Positions 56,307 through 64,000 of a stretch of 64,000 nt of DNA are shown in pieces. Source of the DNA: Kibdelosporangium persicum. Lineage in GTDB: Bacteria; Actinomycetota; Actinomycetes; Mycobacteriales; Pseudonocardiaceae. The notes beneath the pieces are model-generated. The model searched no databases, had not been told where the DNA came from, and saw only the letters and a program-made list of their open reading frames with translations. The translations under genes were made by a program, and so were the position numbers. Position 1 is the first letter of the stretch. Each line of letters begins with the position of its first letter. The DNA is taken from NCBI RefSeq assembly GCF_013280595.1, contig NZ_JAAATY010000009.1:62001-126000 (forward strand). The letters run 5' to 3'.

Positions 56307-58496
56307 ATGCCGGAGACCCCGCTGCTCGGCCGTCGCTCGATCCTCAGAGGCGCGGCCGTCGCCACCACCGGCCTGGTCATCGGCCTGTACGTCCCCGAGC
56401 GCGGTCGCGCCGCCGGCCGGTCCGAACCGCTCGCCCCCAACGCTTTTCTCCGGATCAGCCCGGAGAACGAGGTGACGGTCGTCGCCAAGCACGTCGAGTG
56501 GGGCCAGGGCATCCACACCACGCTGGCGATGATGATCGCCGAGGAGCTCGACGCCGACTGGGGCCAGGTGCGGGTCGTGCCGGCACCGGCGGACCCGGAC
56601 CTCTACGCGAACCTCATCTTCGAGGCGCAGGTTACGGCGGGCAGCAACAGCGTCCGCAACTCGTGGGAGCAGTACCGGCGGGCCGGGGCCACCGGCCGCG
56701 CCATGCTCGTCGCCGCCGCGGCGCAGCGGTGGAATGTGCCGGCCGCCGAGATCACCGTCGACCAGGGTGTGGTGCGCCATTCGCGAACCGGACGGAAGGC
56801 CACGTTCGGCGAGCTGGCCGGGGCGGCGGCGACGCAGCCGGTGCCCACGGACGTGCCGCTCAAGGACATCGGCCGGTTCCGGCTGATCGGCACGCAGGGC
56901 GTGCACCGGCTCGACACTCCGTCCAAACTGGACGGCAGTGCCCGGTTCGCCATCGACGTCACGCAGCCCGGGATGCTGACCGCGCTGGTCGCCCGCTCAC
57001 CCCGGTTCGGCGGCAGGGTGGCATCGGTCGACCGCGCGGCGGCCCTGCGCGTGCCCGGCGTGCGGCACGTCGTCCAGATCCCGACCGGGATCGCGGTCGT
57101 GGCCGACACGTTCTGGGCGGCCAAGAAGGGCCGTGACGCGCTCGACGTCCGGTGGGACGACACGGGCGCGGAGACCAGAAGCACCACCGATCTGGTTACG
57201 GAGTACCGGGCGCTGTTGGACCGGCGCGGCGACATCGCCCGCAAGGACGGCGACGCCGAACGGGCATTGGCGGGCGCGGCGCACACCATCACCGCCGACT
57301 TCGAGTACCCGTACCTGGCCCACGCCCCGCTGGAACCCGTGGCCGTGGCCGTACGCCGCACCCGGGACGGCGTCGAGGTCTGGACCGGCGAGGGATCAGT
57401 CCAGGGCGCGCAGGAGGGCGCGGCGGAACTCCTCGGGCTCACCCGCGAGCAGGTCACCGTGCACTCGGTGTACGCGGGCGGCTCCTTCGGCCGTAAGGAC
57501 GGCACAACCCTGGAGGCGGTCGAGATTCTGCGGGCCATCGGCGGCAGCGCGCCGGTCAAACTGGTCTGGACCCGCGAGGACGACCTGCGGCACAGCTTCT
57601 ACCGGCCGATGTACGTCCACCGGATGACGGTCGGGCTGGACCGCCGTGGCGACATCACCGCCTGGCACCACCGCATCGTCGGCCAGTCGATCTTCCCGTG
57701 GGAACCGGTCAACGGCGTCGACTGGGTCTCGGTGGACGGCGCGGGGAACATTCCGTACGACATCCCGAACATCTTGGTGGACCTGCACACCACGCAAACC
57801 GGTGTGCCGATCAACACGCTGCGAGGGACCGCCGGGGCGCACACCGTGTACTCGGTTGAGACCATGCTCGACGACGTGGCCGCACGGACCGGCCGCGACC
57901 CGCTCGCGCTGCGCCGGCAGTTGATGTCCCGCGACCCGAACACCAAGCAGATCGAGATCCTGTCGATCGCGGAAGCGGACCGGCCGACGGTGTTCGCCGA
58001 GTTCCCCCGGCAGCGCCGGACACTGGAACTGGCGGCCCGGCGGGCCGGGTGGGGCAGCCGGCTCGGGCGTGGCCGGGGCCGCGGACTCGCCGTGCACTAC
58101 GGCTTCCTGACCTCGGTGGCGATGGTCGCCGAGGTGACCGCGCACCGGGAGACGTTCCGGGTGGACCGGGTGGTCTGCGCGGTCGACTGCGGGATCGCGG
58201 TGAACCCGGACATCGTGCGCTCGCAGATCGAGGGCAGCGTGGCCTGGGGGCTGAGCATCATGCTGGACGGGGCGATCACCCTCGACCGCGGTGTCGTGCA
58301 GCAGTCCGGCTTCCACGACTACCGGGTGCTCCGGATGGACCAGATGCCCAAGGTGGAAGTACACATCATGCCTTCCTCGGCGCCGCCGAAAGGAGTTGGC
58401 CAGGTGGCGGTCGCCACCGTCGCACCCGCCGTGGCCAACGCGTTGTTCGCGGCGACCGGCCGTAGGGTTCGCCGGCTGCCGTTCTCAGCCGGCTGA
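56307..58496 (+). CDS. Molybdopterin-binding subunit of aldehyde/isoquinoline oxidoreductase type (IorB-like), catalytic Glu replaced
   Basis: 729 residues. A Tat signal (RRSILRG near residue 9) suggests export with bound cofactor. Typical segments: VEWGQGIHTTLAM, YAGGSFGRKDG and LRGTAGAHTVYSVE around the cofactor. At the place of the usual GVGE active-site Glu the sequence reads GVGQ (Gln699, codon CAG at 58401). No FAD partner or cofactor-insertion gene is adjacent. It may act on aldehydes or N-heterocycles, if it is active. Confidence 0.92.
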   Translation: MPETPLLGRRSILRGAAVATTGLVIGLYVPERGRAAGRSEPLAPNAFLRISPENEVTVVAKHVEWGQGIHTTLAMMIAEELDADWGQVRVVPAPADPDLYANLIFEAQVTAGSNSVRNSWEQYRRAGATGRAMLVAAAAQRWNVPAAEITVDQGVVRHSRTGRKATFGELAGAAATQPVPTDVPLKDIGRFRLIGTQGVHRLDTPSKLDGSARFAIDVTQPGMLTALVARSPRFGGRVASVDRAAALRVPGVRHVVQIPTGIAVVADTFWAAKKGRDALDVRWDDTGAETRSTTDLVTEYRALLDRRGDIARKDGDAERALAGAAHTITADFEYPYLAHAPLEPVAVAVRRTRDGVEVWTGEGSVQGAQEGAAELLGLTREQVTVHSVYAGGSFGRKDGTTLEAVEILRAIGGSAPVKLVWTREDDLRHSFYRPMYVHRMTVGLDRRGDITAWHHRIVGQSIFPWEPVNGVDWVSVDGAGNIPYDIPNILVDLHTTQTGVPINTLRGTAGAHTVYSVETMLDDVAARTGRDPLALRRQLMSRDPNTKQIEILSIAEADRPTVFAEFPRQRRTLELAARRAGWGSRLGRGRGRGLAVHYGFLTSVAMVAEVTAHRETFRVDRVVCAVDCGIAVNPDIVRSQIEGSVAWGLSIMLDGAITLDRGVVQQSGFHDYRVLRMDQMPKVEVHIMPSSAPPKGVGQVAVATVAPAVANALFAATGRRVRRLPFSAG

Positions 58497-58517
58497 TTCC
58501 CGTCGTCGCTGACCAAC

Positions 58518-58550
58518 GACCGCGCTGGCCACTCGTTCGCCAGCGCGGTC
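58518..58550 (+). terminator. Terminator of the molybdenum hydroxylase genes
   Basis: A perfect 12-bp stem (58518-58529 with 58539-58550) and a 9-nt loop, 21 bases after the stop. There is no clear U run. Confidence 0.7.
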
Positions 58551-58634
58551 CGTCGAACCGTGGAGCTCACGGCTGTCCTATTCGGACCGTCCGACGAACG
58601 TTGACACGCCGGATACAACAGCCTACGGTGAACT

Positions 58635-58650
58635 CGGAAAGCGTTTTCCG
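58635..58650. promoter_or_regulatory. LacI-type operator before the pectate lyase
   Basis: CGGAAA-GCGT-TTTCCG, very close to the GGAAAGCGCTTTCC sites of LacI-family repressors of carbohydrate genes, 35 bp before the start codon. No LacI gene is present in the window. Confidence 0.55.
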
Positions 58651-58684
58651 ACTGGCGAGGCCCGGCACGCTGGAAGGAACTCCT

Positions 58685-59695
58685 ATGTGGACACGTTTGG
58701 TCAGGACAACCCTGGTGATAGCGCTTTCATCGAGTGCGGTCGTACTCGGACCATCACAAGCTGGTGCCCTGCAAGCCGTCGCGGACGGTTTCGCCTCCGT
58801 GAACGCCCTTGGCCAGAACGGAACAACAGGCGGCGCCGGTGGCTCGACTGTCACAGCGACAACGACTGCGCAGTTCCTCGACTACATCGCACGCCCCGAA
58901 CCTCTTGTCGTCCAAGTGCGCGGCACGATCACGCTCCCGACAGGCACCAGCGACGGGATGCACAACGTCAAGTCCCACAAGACGATCATCGGCCTCGGCA
59001 CCGACGCGACGCTCGTCGGCGGCGGCCTGAACATCGGTCTGCCGGCCAATGACCGGATCACGTCCCCTCCGCCGGACACCGTGCACAACGTCATCATCCG
59101 CAACCTCACGATGACCGGCGCCACCGACGATCTGATCAACGTCCAGATGTTCTCCCACCACATCTGGATCGACCACAACACCTTCGCCAACGGCGATGAC
59201 GGCGCCGTCGACATCAAGCGTGGCTCCGACTTCGTCACCGTGTCGTGGAACCGATTCCACGACCATGACAAAACCATGCTGCTCGGCCACGACGACGACA
59301 ACGGCGCGCAGGACATCGGTCGCCTGCGAGTGACCTATCACCACAACTACTTCGACGGTTCCGACCAGCGCAACCCCCGAGTCCGCTTCGGCTCACCGGT
59401 GCACGTCTACAACAACTACTACCGGGACAACAGCTACGGCGTGGCCTCGACGATGAACGCGGGCATCGTGCTGGAGGGCAACTACTTCTTCAGCGTCAAC
59501 AACCCCGGCCGGGTCGACTTCAGCGGCGACCTGGGCCGGATGGTGGCCAGGGACAACATTCTCGTGGAGTGCAACCACGAGATCGAGACGCGAGGTTCCG
59601 TCGTCGAACCGCGGACCTTCTACCCGTACACCCCGCACCGCGCAGCCGAGGTTCCCACGGTCGTACCGGCTGGCGCCGGCACCGGCAAGATCTGA
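58685..59695 (+). CDS. Secreted pectate lyase, family PL1
   Basis: 336 residues from the ATG at 58685, with GGAAGGA 7 nt upstream. Signal peptide about 1-28. Parallel beta-helix with HIWIDHNTF (Trp161 region), VSWNRFHDHDKTMLLGH and the catalytic Arg segment DQRNPRVRFG (229-236). It cleaves pectate by beta-elimination outside the cell. Likely induced through the LacI-type site. Confidence 0.94.
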   Translation: MWTRLVRTTLVIALSSSAVVLGPSQAGALQAVADGFASVNALGQNGTTGGAGGSTVTATTTAQFLDYIARPEPLVVQVRGTITLPTGTSDGMHNVKSHKTIIGLGTDATLVGGGLNIGLPANDRITSPPPDTVHNVIIRNLTMTGATDDLINVQMFSHHIWIDHNTFANGDDGAVDIKRGSDFVTVSWNRFHDHDKTMLLGHDDDNGAQDIGRLRVTYHHNYFDGSDQRNPRVRFGSPVHVYNNYYRDNSYGVASTMNAGIVLEGNYFFSVNNPGRVDFSGDLGRMVARDNILVECNHEIETRGSVVEPRTFYPYTPHRAAEVPTVVPAGAGTGKI

Positions 59696-59825
59696 AGATG
59701 GCAGACTTTAATGCGGCTCAGCACACTTGCTAATCGGGCCGCGCTGGAGTGACGTCATGCTCCTCGAACATGATCACGCCGGGCTGCGTACTGCAGCGAG
59801 GCGCCTACGAAAAACCGACGTCGTG

Positions 59826-59953
59826 TTGCCCACAGGCGTTTCGCGGCATCCACAGGCTTGAGCTGGACAAATCGTCCCAGCCGCCTGTCGTTGTCCACAT
59901 GCGGCTGTCAAGCTTTCTGGATCTGTCCACATCCGCACGGCGTGTTGTCCACG
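59826..59953 (+). other. Cluster of DnaA-box-like sequences
   Basis: TTGCCCACA at 59826, TTGTCCACA (exact actinobacterial consensus) at 59891, CTGTCCACA at 59923 and TTGTCCACG at 59945: four boxes with at most one mismatch, same strand, within 128 bp of non-coding DNA. TCCACA also occurs at 59849. The rest of 59696-60031 shows no gene that I can support. Confidence 0.5.
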
Positions 59954-60031
59954 TAGCGCTCCACAGCGGTGCCAAGCTACCGTGCGCAGCTCAACACTCC
60001 CAGTCTGGACCGACCGCTGGAGCGCGACACC

Positions 60032-60388
60032 GTGAATGCTCAAGAACGTCGTGGCGACCTTAGCCTACAAGAATTTTCAACGTGGGCGAGTCAACAGACC
60101 AAGCGCCTGGCGGCAAACTTCGGTCTTGACAGCACAGCCGATCGCGACATGTTCGCGCTGGCACAGACAGCCAAACTAGGCGAAGAGGTTGGCGAACTTC
60201 ACGCCGAGGTTCTCGGCGCCATTCGCTATTGCCGCGCGGACAAGGTCAGCCGCTACACCGACGAGACGCTGGCCGGTGAGCTTGCCGACGTCATGGTCTG
60301 CACCATGCTGCTCGCCCAAATATTCGACGTCGATGTCGCCCATGCCATAAAGAGCAAGATTGACTTCCTCGACGAGCGGCAGTTCTAA
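60032..60388 (+). CDS. MazG-like nucleotide pyrophosphohydrolase
   Basis: 118 residues from a GTG. All-alpha MazG-type fold with metal-binding KLGEEVGELHAEV and a second site ELADVMVCTMLLAQ. It may hydrolyse nucleoside triphosphates or house-clean damaged ones. GC content is visibly lower than in the neighbours. It is convergent with the orphan gene at 60400. Confidence 0.85.
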   Translation: MNAQERRGDLSLQEFSTWASQQTKRLAANFGLDSTADRDMFALAQTAKLGEEVGELHAEVLGAIRYCRADKVSRYTDETLAGELADVMVCTMLLAQIFDVDVAHAIKSKIDFLDERQF

Positions 60389-60399
60389 CTTCAGCTGGT

Positions 60400-60720
60400 T
60401 CAGTCGATCGTCATCATCGTCCGCTCGAGATACTTGTTCATGTGGTTCTCTTTGTAGGGAAACTGATTCCACAACTCGGTCACTGAACTTTCGCACAGAT
60501 TGCCGAACGGCTCCAAGCAGTCGGGTTCCGACCACACCGGCGATGCGATGGCGCGACCGTCCGGCTCGACCAGGATGGCATGACCTGGTCCGATTTTCAT
60601 CCAGTCGGCGATCGTAATCCGTGGCGTCCAGCCATGACGTTCCTTCTCTTCGGCCAGATACGCGTACAGCTGGTCGAGCTCCTCGCCTGTCGTAAAATCG
60701 TCGAAAAGATTCTTGCTCAT
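60400..60720 (-). CDS. Orphan hypothetical protein (106 aa)
   Basis: ATG with AAAGG 3 nt upstream; 106 acidic residues rich in Trp (MSKNLFDDFTTGEELDQLY; ADWMKIGPGHAILVEPDG; ELWNQFPYKENHMNKYLE). I do not recognise the family. Codon use and lower GC match the adjacent MazG-like gene more than the housekeeping genes, so the two may have arrived together. Confidence 0.65.
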   Translation of the reverse strand: MSKNLFDDFTTGEELDQLYAYLAEEKERHGWTPRITIADWMKIGPGHAILVEPDGRAIASPVWSEPDCLEPFGNLCESSVTELWNQFPYKENHMNKYLERTMMTID

Positions 60721-60795
60721 ACCTTTAGGGATTGTGGTGAGAATCTTTACTTTCTTCGCAAACGTGGTGCGAGAGTGCGCGGGATGAGTTTCGTC

Positions 60796-61434
60796 CTAGC
60801 GGGCGTCGCGGACCAGCAGCGCGACCTCGACGCGGTTCGCACAGTTCAGCTTCGTCAGCAGGCGGCTCACGTACGTCTTGATCGTAGGTTCGCTCATGTG
60901 GACGCGGCGGCCGATGTCCGCGTTGGACAGGCCTTCGGCGACCAGGGCGGCGATCTCGCTCTCCCGAGGGCTGAGCACTGCCAGCCTGGCCGCGGCCTGC
61001 TGCCGGCGGCCCGCCACCGGGGTGACCATGCCGAGCACGAGCCGGGTGACTTCGGCGGAGAGGTACGCGTCGCCGTTGTGCGCGGCGCGGACCGCGCGGA
61101 TCAGCTCGTCCGGTGCGCAGTGCTTGAGCACGAACCCGGCCGCGCCGTCCTGTAGGGCCTGCAGCACATTGGATTCGGTGCCGAACGACGTCAGCATCAC
61201 CGCCCGCACATCCGGTGCCTGCCGCCGCAGTTCACCGAGCGCGCCGAGGCCGTCGAGCACCGGCATGGTGATGTCGAGCAGGACCACGTCCGGTCGGTGC
61301 CGCACCGCCTCAGCGACGGCCGCGCCGCCGTCGGCCACGGTGGCCACGACCTCGATGTCGTCGGCGGACTCGAGCACGGTCCGGATGCCCGCGGTGATCA
61401 GCGGTTCGTCGTCGGCGACCACGACCCGGACCAT
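60796..61434 (-). CDS. NarL/FixJ-type response regulator
   Basis: 212 residues. Receiver with VVADDEP, phospho-Asp in VVLLDITMP and Lys in FVLKHCAP; LuxR-type helix-turn-helix at the end (LSPRESEIAALVAEGLSNAD). It overlaps the kinase gene stop. Known relatives next to ABC-2 exporters control those exporters. Confidence 0.94.
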   Translation of the reverse strand: MVRVVVADDEPLITAGIRTVLESADDIEVVATVADGGAAVAEAVRHRPDVVLLDITMPVLDGLGALGELRRQAPDVRAVMLTSFGTESNVLQALQDGAAGFVLKHCAPDELIRAVRAAHNGDAYLSAEVTRLVLGMVTPVAGRRQQAAARLAVLSPRESEIAALVAEGLSNADIGRRVHMSEPTIKTYVSRLLTKLNCANRVEVALLVRDAR

Positions 61435-62513
61435 CAGCCGCTCACTCCGATGACGAGACCGGCAGGCAGCAGCAAGAACAGCAGCACCGCGGTCGCCGCG
61501 CCCAGTATCGCGATCTGGCTTCTGCGCGACCGCGGTTCCGGCGGCAGGTCCGGGGGCGTGGTCGGCAGCATCGCCACGAGCCGGAACTCACCGTCCACCA
61601 CGCGGTGGTCGACGAAACCTCCCGCGGCGCCGGCCCGTTCCGCCAACCCGGCGAGGCCAAAGCCACCGCCGCGCACCGTGGTCGCGGCTACTGGGTTTGT
61701 CACGGTCACCACCAGTGCGTCCGTTTCGCGGGTCAGCTGAATAGCAACGGGTTGGCCAGCGGCGTGCTTGGCCGCGTTGGTCAGCCCTTCCTCAACGACC
61801 CGGTACGCGGCCCGCGACACTGCCAGCGGCAACTCCCCGGCCGCTCCGCCGGTCACCACCGCCACCCCGGCGGTCCGGAACTCCTCGACGAGCGCCGGGA
61901 TCTGTTCCGCGCCTGGCGTCTCGTCCGCGGCGCCCCGCAGGGAACCGATCAGCTGGTACAGCTCAGTGACCGCATCGCGGGCGCTGCTGGCGAGCGCGGT
62001 GACGGCCGCCTTCCGCTCCGGTGGCAGGTCGGTGACCTCCAGCGCCGCCGCCTGCACGGACACCAGGCTGAGCCGCCGGCCCAGCGAGTCGTGCATGTCC
62101 CGGGCGATCCGCAGCCGCTCCCGCAGCTGTTCCCGCTCGGCCAGCAGCGCCCGTTCGGTACGCAGCTGCCGGTTGTGCGCCTCCAGCGTGCGCATGAGCC
62201 TGCGGTGCTGGGCGAGATAGCGGCCGACCACCAGCGGCAGCACCACGAACACCACGAATCCCGACATCTGCTGCAGCACACCGGCGGGCGTGAACGTCAC
62301 CTGCAGTGCGCCCAATGCGAAGGCAGTACCGACAACGACCGCGAGGTCAGTCCGCGACGGCAGGGTGCGCCCGGTGAGGTAGGCGGTCCACGCCAGCACC
62401 CCGTACCCCGCCAGGATCAGCAGCCCGAACCACCCCTGGCTCGCGTGTTCGGTGGCGACGACCACCGCGACGTTGGCTACGACGACGGCGGCAGTGGCGA
62501 CATATCGGCCCAT
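61434..62513 (-). CDS. Sensor histidine kinase of the HisKA_3 type
   Basis: 359 residues. About four N-terminal membrane segments (10-100), then the phospho-acceptor helix with ARDMHDSLGRRLSLV, and a HATPase domain (VVEEGLTNAAKHA and GGGFGLAGLAER). An extra C-terminal membrane segment (about 335-355) is unusual. It pairs with the downstream regulator and is divergent from the ABC exporter. Confidence 0.93.
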   Translation of the reverse strand: MGRYVATAAVVVANVAVVVATEHASQGWFGLLILAGYGVLAWTAYLTGRTLPSRTDLAVVVGTAFALGALQVTFTPAGVLQQMSGFVVFVVLPLVVGRYLAQHRRLMRTLEAHNRQLRTERALLAEREQLRERLRIARDMHDSLGRRLSLVSVQAAALEVTDLPPERKAAVTALASSARDAVTELYQLIGSLRGAADETPGAEQIPALVEEFRTAGVAVVTGGAAGELPLAVSRAAYRVVEEGLTNAAKHAAGQPVAIQLTRETDALVVTVTNPVAATTVRGGGFGLAGLAERAGAAGGFVDHRVVDGEFRLVAMLPTTPPDLPPEPRSRRSQIAILGAATAVLLFLLLPAGLVIGVSG

Positions 62514-62530
62514 GACAGCAGATTACGGGG

Positions 62531-62569
62531 CGACTTTCGTTGACAGTACAGACGACTTTCGACGACAGT
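62531..62569. promoter_or_regulatory. Direct repeat in the kinase/exporter divergent promoter
   Basis: CGACTTTCGTTGACAGT at 62531 and CGACTTTCGACGACAGT at 62553, 15 of 17 bases the same and 22 bp apart, about two helical turns. A candidate binding site for the NarL-type regulator controlling both directions. Confidence 0.5.
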
Positions 62570-62601
62570 GCCCGCCGGGCCCGGCTGTCTAGCGTTGCGG
62601 C

Positions 62602-63498
62602 GTGATCGAAGTGGCAGGACTCACCAAGCGATACGGCCGTACGGTCGCGGTCGACGACCTGACGTTCACGGTCGAGCCGGGTCGGGTGACCGGTTTCCTC
62701 GGGCCCAACGGTGCCGGCAAGTCGACGACCATGCGGATGATGCTCGGCCTGGACCGGCCGGACGCGGGCCGGGTGTTGATCGACGGCCGGCCGTACCGGA
62801 CGTTCACCGAGCCACTACGGCGGGTGGGTGCCTTGCTGGAGGCGCGGTCGGCACACGGCGGCCGCCGCTGCCGTGACCACCTGAGCTGGCTCGCGCAAAC
62901 CAACCGGATCCCGGCCTCGCGGGTGGACGAGGTGCTCGATCAGGTCGGGTTGGCCGGCGTGGCAGGCAAGCGGGTCAGCGGGTTTTCGCTCGGCATGCAC
63001 CAGCGGCTCGGCTTGGCCGCCGCGCTGCTGGGTGATCCGCCGGTGCTGCTGTTCGACGAGCCGGTCAACGGCCTGGACCCGGAAGGCATCGTCTGGCTGC
63101 GCAACCTCATGAAGGGCCTGGCCGCCGAGGGGCGAACGGTGTTCGTGTCGAGCCACCTGATGAGCGAGATGGCGTTGACCGCCGAGCACCTGGTCGTGAT
63201 CGGCCGCGGCCGGCTCCTCGCCGACACCTCGGTCGAGCGGTTCATCGCCGAGAACACCCAGTCATATCTACGAATCGCCACCCCGGAACGTGACCGGCTC
63301 CGTGCCGTGCTGGCGGCGGAAGGAATACGTGTGACTGACACGGACGACGGTGCACTGGCCGCCCACGGCGCCGACCCGGCGCGCATCGGTGAGCTGGTCG
63401 CCGCCCACGGTGTGGTGGTGCACGAGGTCGCCCGACAGTCCGCGTCACTGGAGGAGGCGTTCGTGCGCATGACCGGTGAGGCGGTGGAGTACCGGTGA
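62602..63498 (+). CDS. ABC-2 type exporter ATP-binding protein
   Basis: 298 residues. Walker A GPNGAGKST near residue 35, signature GFSLGMHQRLGLA (a changed LSGGQ, common in this group), Walker B LLFDEPVNGLDPEG. A C-terminal extension of about 80 residues resembles drug or lantibiotic exporter ATPases (DrrA, BcrA). Its stop overlaps the permease start. Confidence 0.94.
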   Translation: MIEVAGLTKRYGRTVAVDDLTFTVEPGRVTGFLGPNGAGKSTTMRMMLGLDRPDAGRVLIDGRPYRTFTEPLRRVGALLEARSAHGGRRCRDHLSWLAQTNRIPASRVDEVLDQVGLAGVAGKRVSGFSLGMHQRLGLAAALLGDPPVLLFDEPVNGLDPEGIVWLRNLMKGLAAEGRTVFVSSHLMSEMALTAEHLVVIGRGRLLADTSVERFIAENTQSYLRIATPERDRLRAVLAAEGIRVTDTDDGALAAHGADPARIGELVAAHGVVVHEVARQSASLEEAFVRMTGEAVEYR

Positions 63499-64000
63499 TG
63501 AACCTCGTTCTGGCCGAGTGGACCAAGGCCCGCACCGTCCGCTCCACCTGGTGGAGCCTGTTCACGACCGCCGTCCTCAGCGTCGGGCTCGGCCTGCTGC
63601 TGGGTGTCCAGATGGCCAACAACTACGACGAGATGACGGCCGACCAGCAGGCCACCATCGCGCAGATCAGCTTCTACCCGCCGCTTCTCGGGCAGGTCGC
63701 CCTGGTGGTGTTCGGGGTGTTGCTGGCGAGTGCGGAGTACACGACCGGCACGATCCGCGCGTCGCTGGCGGCCGTACCGCGCCGGGGCGCGTTCCTCGCG
63801 GCGAAGGCGTTGGTGGCGACCGGGGTCGCGGGCGTGCTGTCGGTAGTGGTCGCGTTCGGCACGTTCTTCGCCACGCAGGCGTCGCTCGGCGAGCACGCCG
63901 TGTCCCTCACCGATCCGGGGATACTGCGGGCGGTGCTGGGCGAGTGCGCCTACCTGACGATGATGTGCGTGTTCGCGACCGGGGTCGCCATGATCCTGCG
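63498..64000 (+). CDS. ABC-2 type exporter permease (3' end outside window)
   Basis: At least 167 residues: the frame is open to the right edge. ATG overlaps the ATPase stop (TGATG). N-terminal LAEWTKARTVRSTWWSL and three membrane segments are visible, with EYTTGTIRASLAAVPRR between them, the typical loop of these permeases. It likely exports a peptide or drug under the two-component system next door. Confidence 0.9.
   Translation, partial: MNLVLAEWTKARTVRSTWWSLFTTAVLSVGLGLLLGVQMANNYDEMTADQQATIAQISFYPPLLGQVALVVFGVLLASAEYTTGTIRASLAAVPRRGAFLAAKALVATGVAGVLSVVVAFGTFFATQASLGEHAVSLTDPGILRAVLGECAYLTMMCVFATGVAMIL

Noticed and set aside
1-64000. rRNA, tRNA, insertion sequence or prophage
   Set aside because: I saw no rRNA or tRNA stem-loop pattern, and no transposase, integrase or phage structural reading frame on either strand.

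Overview
The window is GC-rich chromosomal DNA from an actinomycete. It carries the conserved actinobacterial block tilS-hpt-ftsH-folE-folP-folB-folK-DUF3180-DUF6779 ... DUF2520-panC-panD-coaX-lysS-lsr2-clpC. Lsr2, an iron box of the IdeR/DmdR type, a SARP/AfsR regulator and several secreted carbohydrate-active proteins point to Pseudonocardiales-like soil actinobacteria. That placement is inference; there is no rRNA here to prove it. I see no rRNA, tRNA, CRISPR array, transposase or integrase.

Layout. 1-27000 is almost all minus-strand housekeeping: a truncated AfsR-type regulator, clpC, an iron-regulated ABC ATPase, lsr2, lysS, a decayed methyltransferase, the pantothenate genes (coaX, panD, panC, DUF2520), a PrsW-like protease, two membrane proteins, the folate operon behind ftsH and hpt, tilS, a DUF2342 zinc protein and a very large PBP4-type carboxypeptidase (DacB). 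27000-32000 has ppa, a MarR/DHA2-exporter pair, a ROK kinase and cutC. 31470-39976 is a peptide-transport locus (two permeases, a fused double ATPase, a binding lipoprotein) divergent from a ROK repressor and an M81 peptidase. 40000-49100 holds glyA, a hotdog protein, a stand-alone L11 paralogue, a secreted protein, LysR and MFS genes, a diguanylate cyclase and a serine hydrolase. 49260-59700 is a secreted GH87-like glucanase, a two-component system, a two-gene molybdenum hydroxylase and a pectate lyase. 59700-64000 has a DnaA-box cluster, a MazG-like gene, an orphan gene, a NarL-type two-component system and an ABC-2 exporter that runs off the edge.

The most unusual non-coding structure is a compound repeat found at three intergenic sites (about 13.5-13.9, 34.9-35.5 and 43.5-43.8 kb). 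In each, a head-to-tail tandem array with its own period (22, 21 or 29 bp) lies just upstream of a conserved 44-55 bp module. The module has a promoter-like TAG box followed by a GC-rich hairpin. At two sites the array begins at the stop codon of a minus-strand gene; at the third a second, 27-bp array does so. Separately, a 48-bp near-palindrome occurs three times, each time at the 3' end of a gene, and looks like a family of terminators. The clearest coding oddities are the L11 paralogue without the thiopeptide-contact prolines and a molybdenum hydroxylase with Gln in place of the catalytic Glu.
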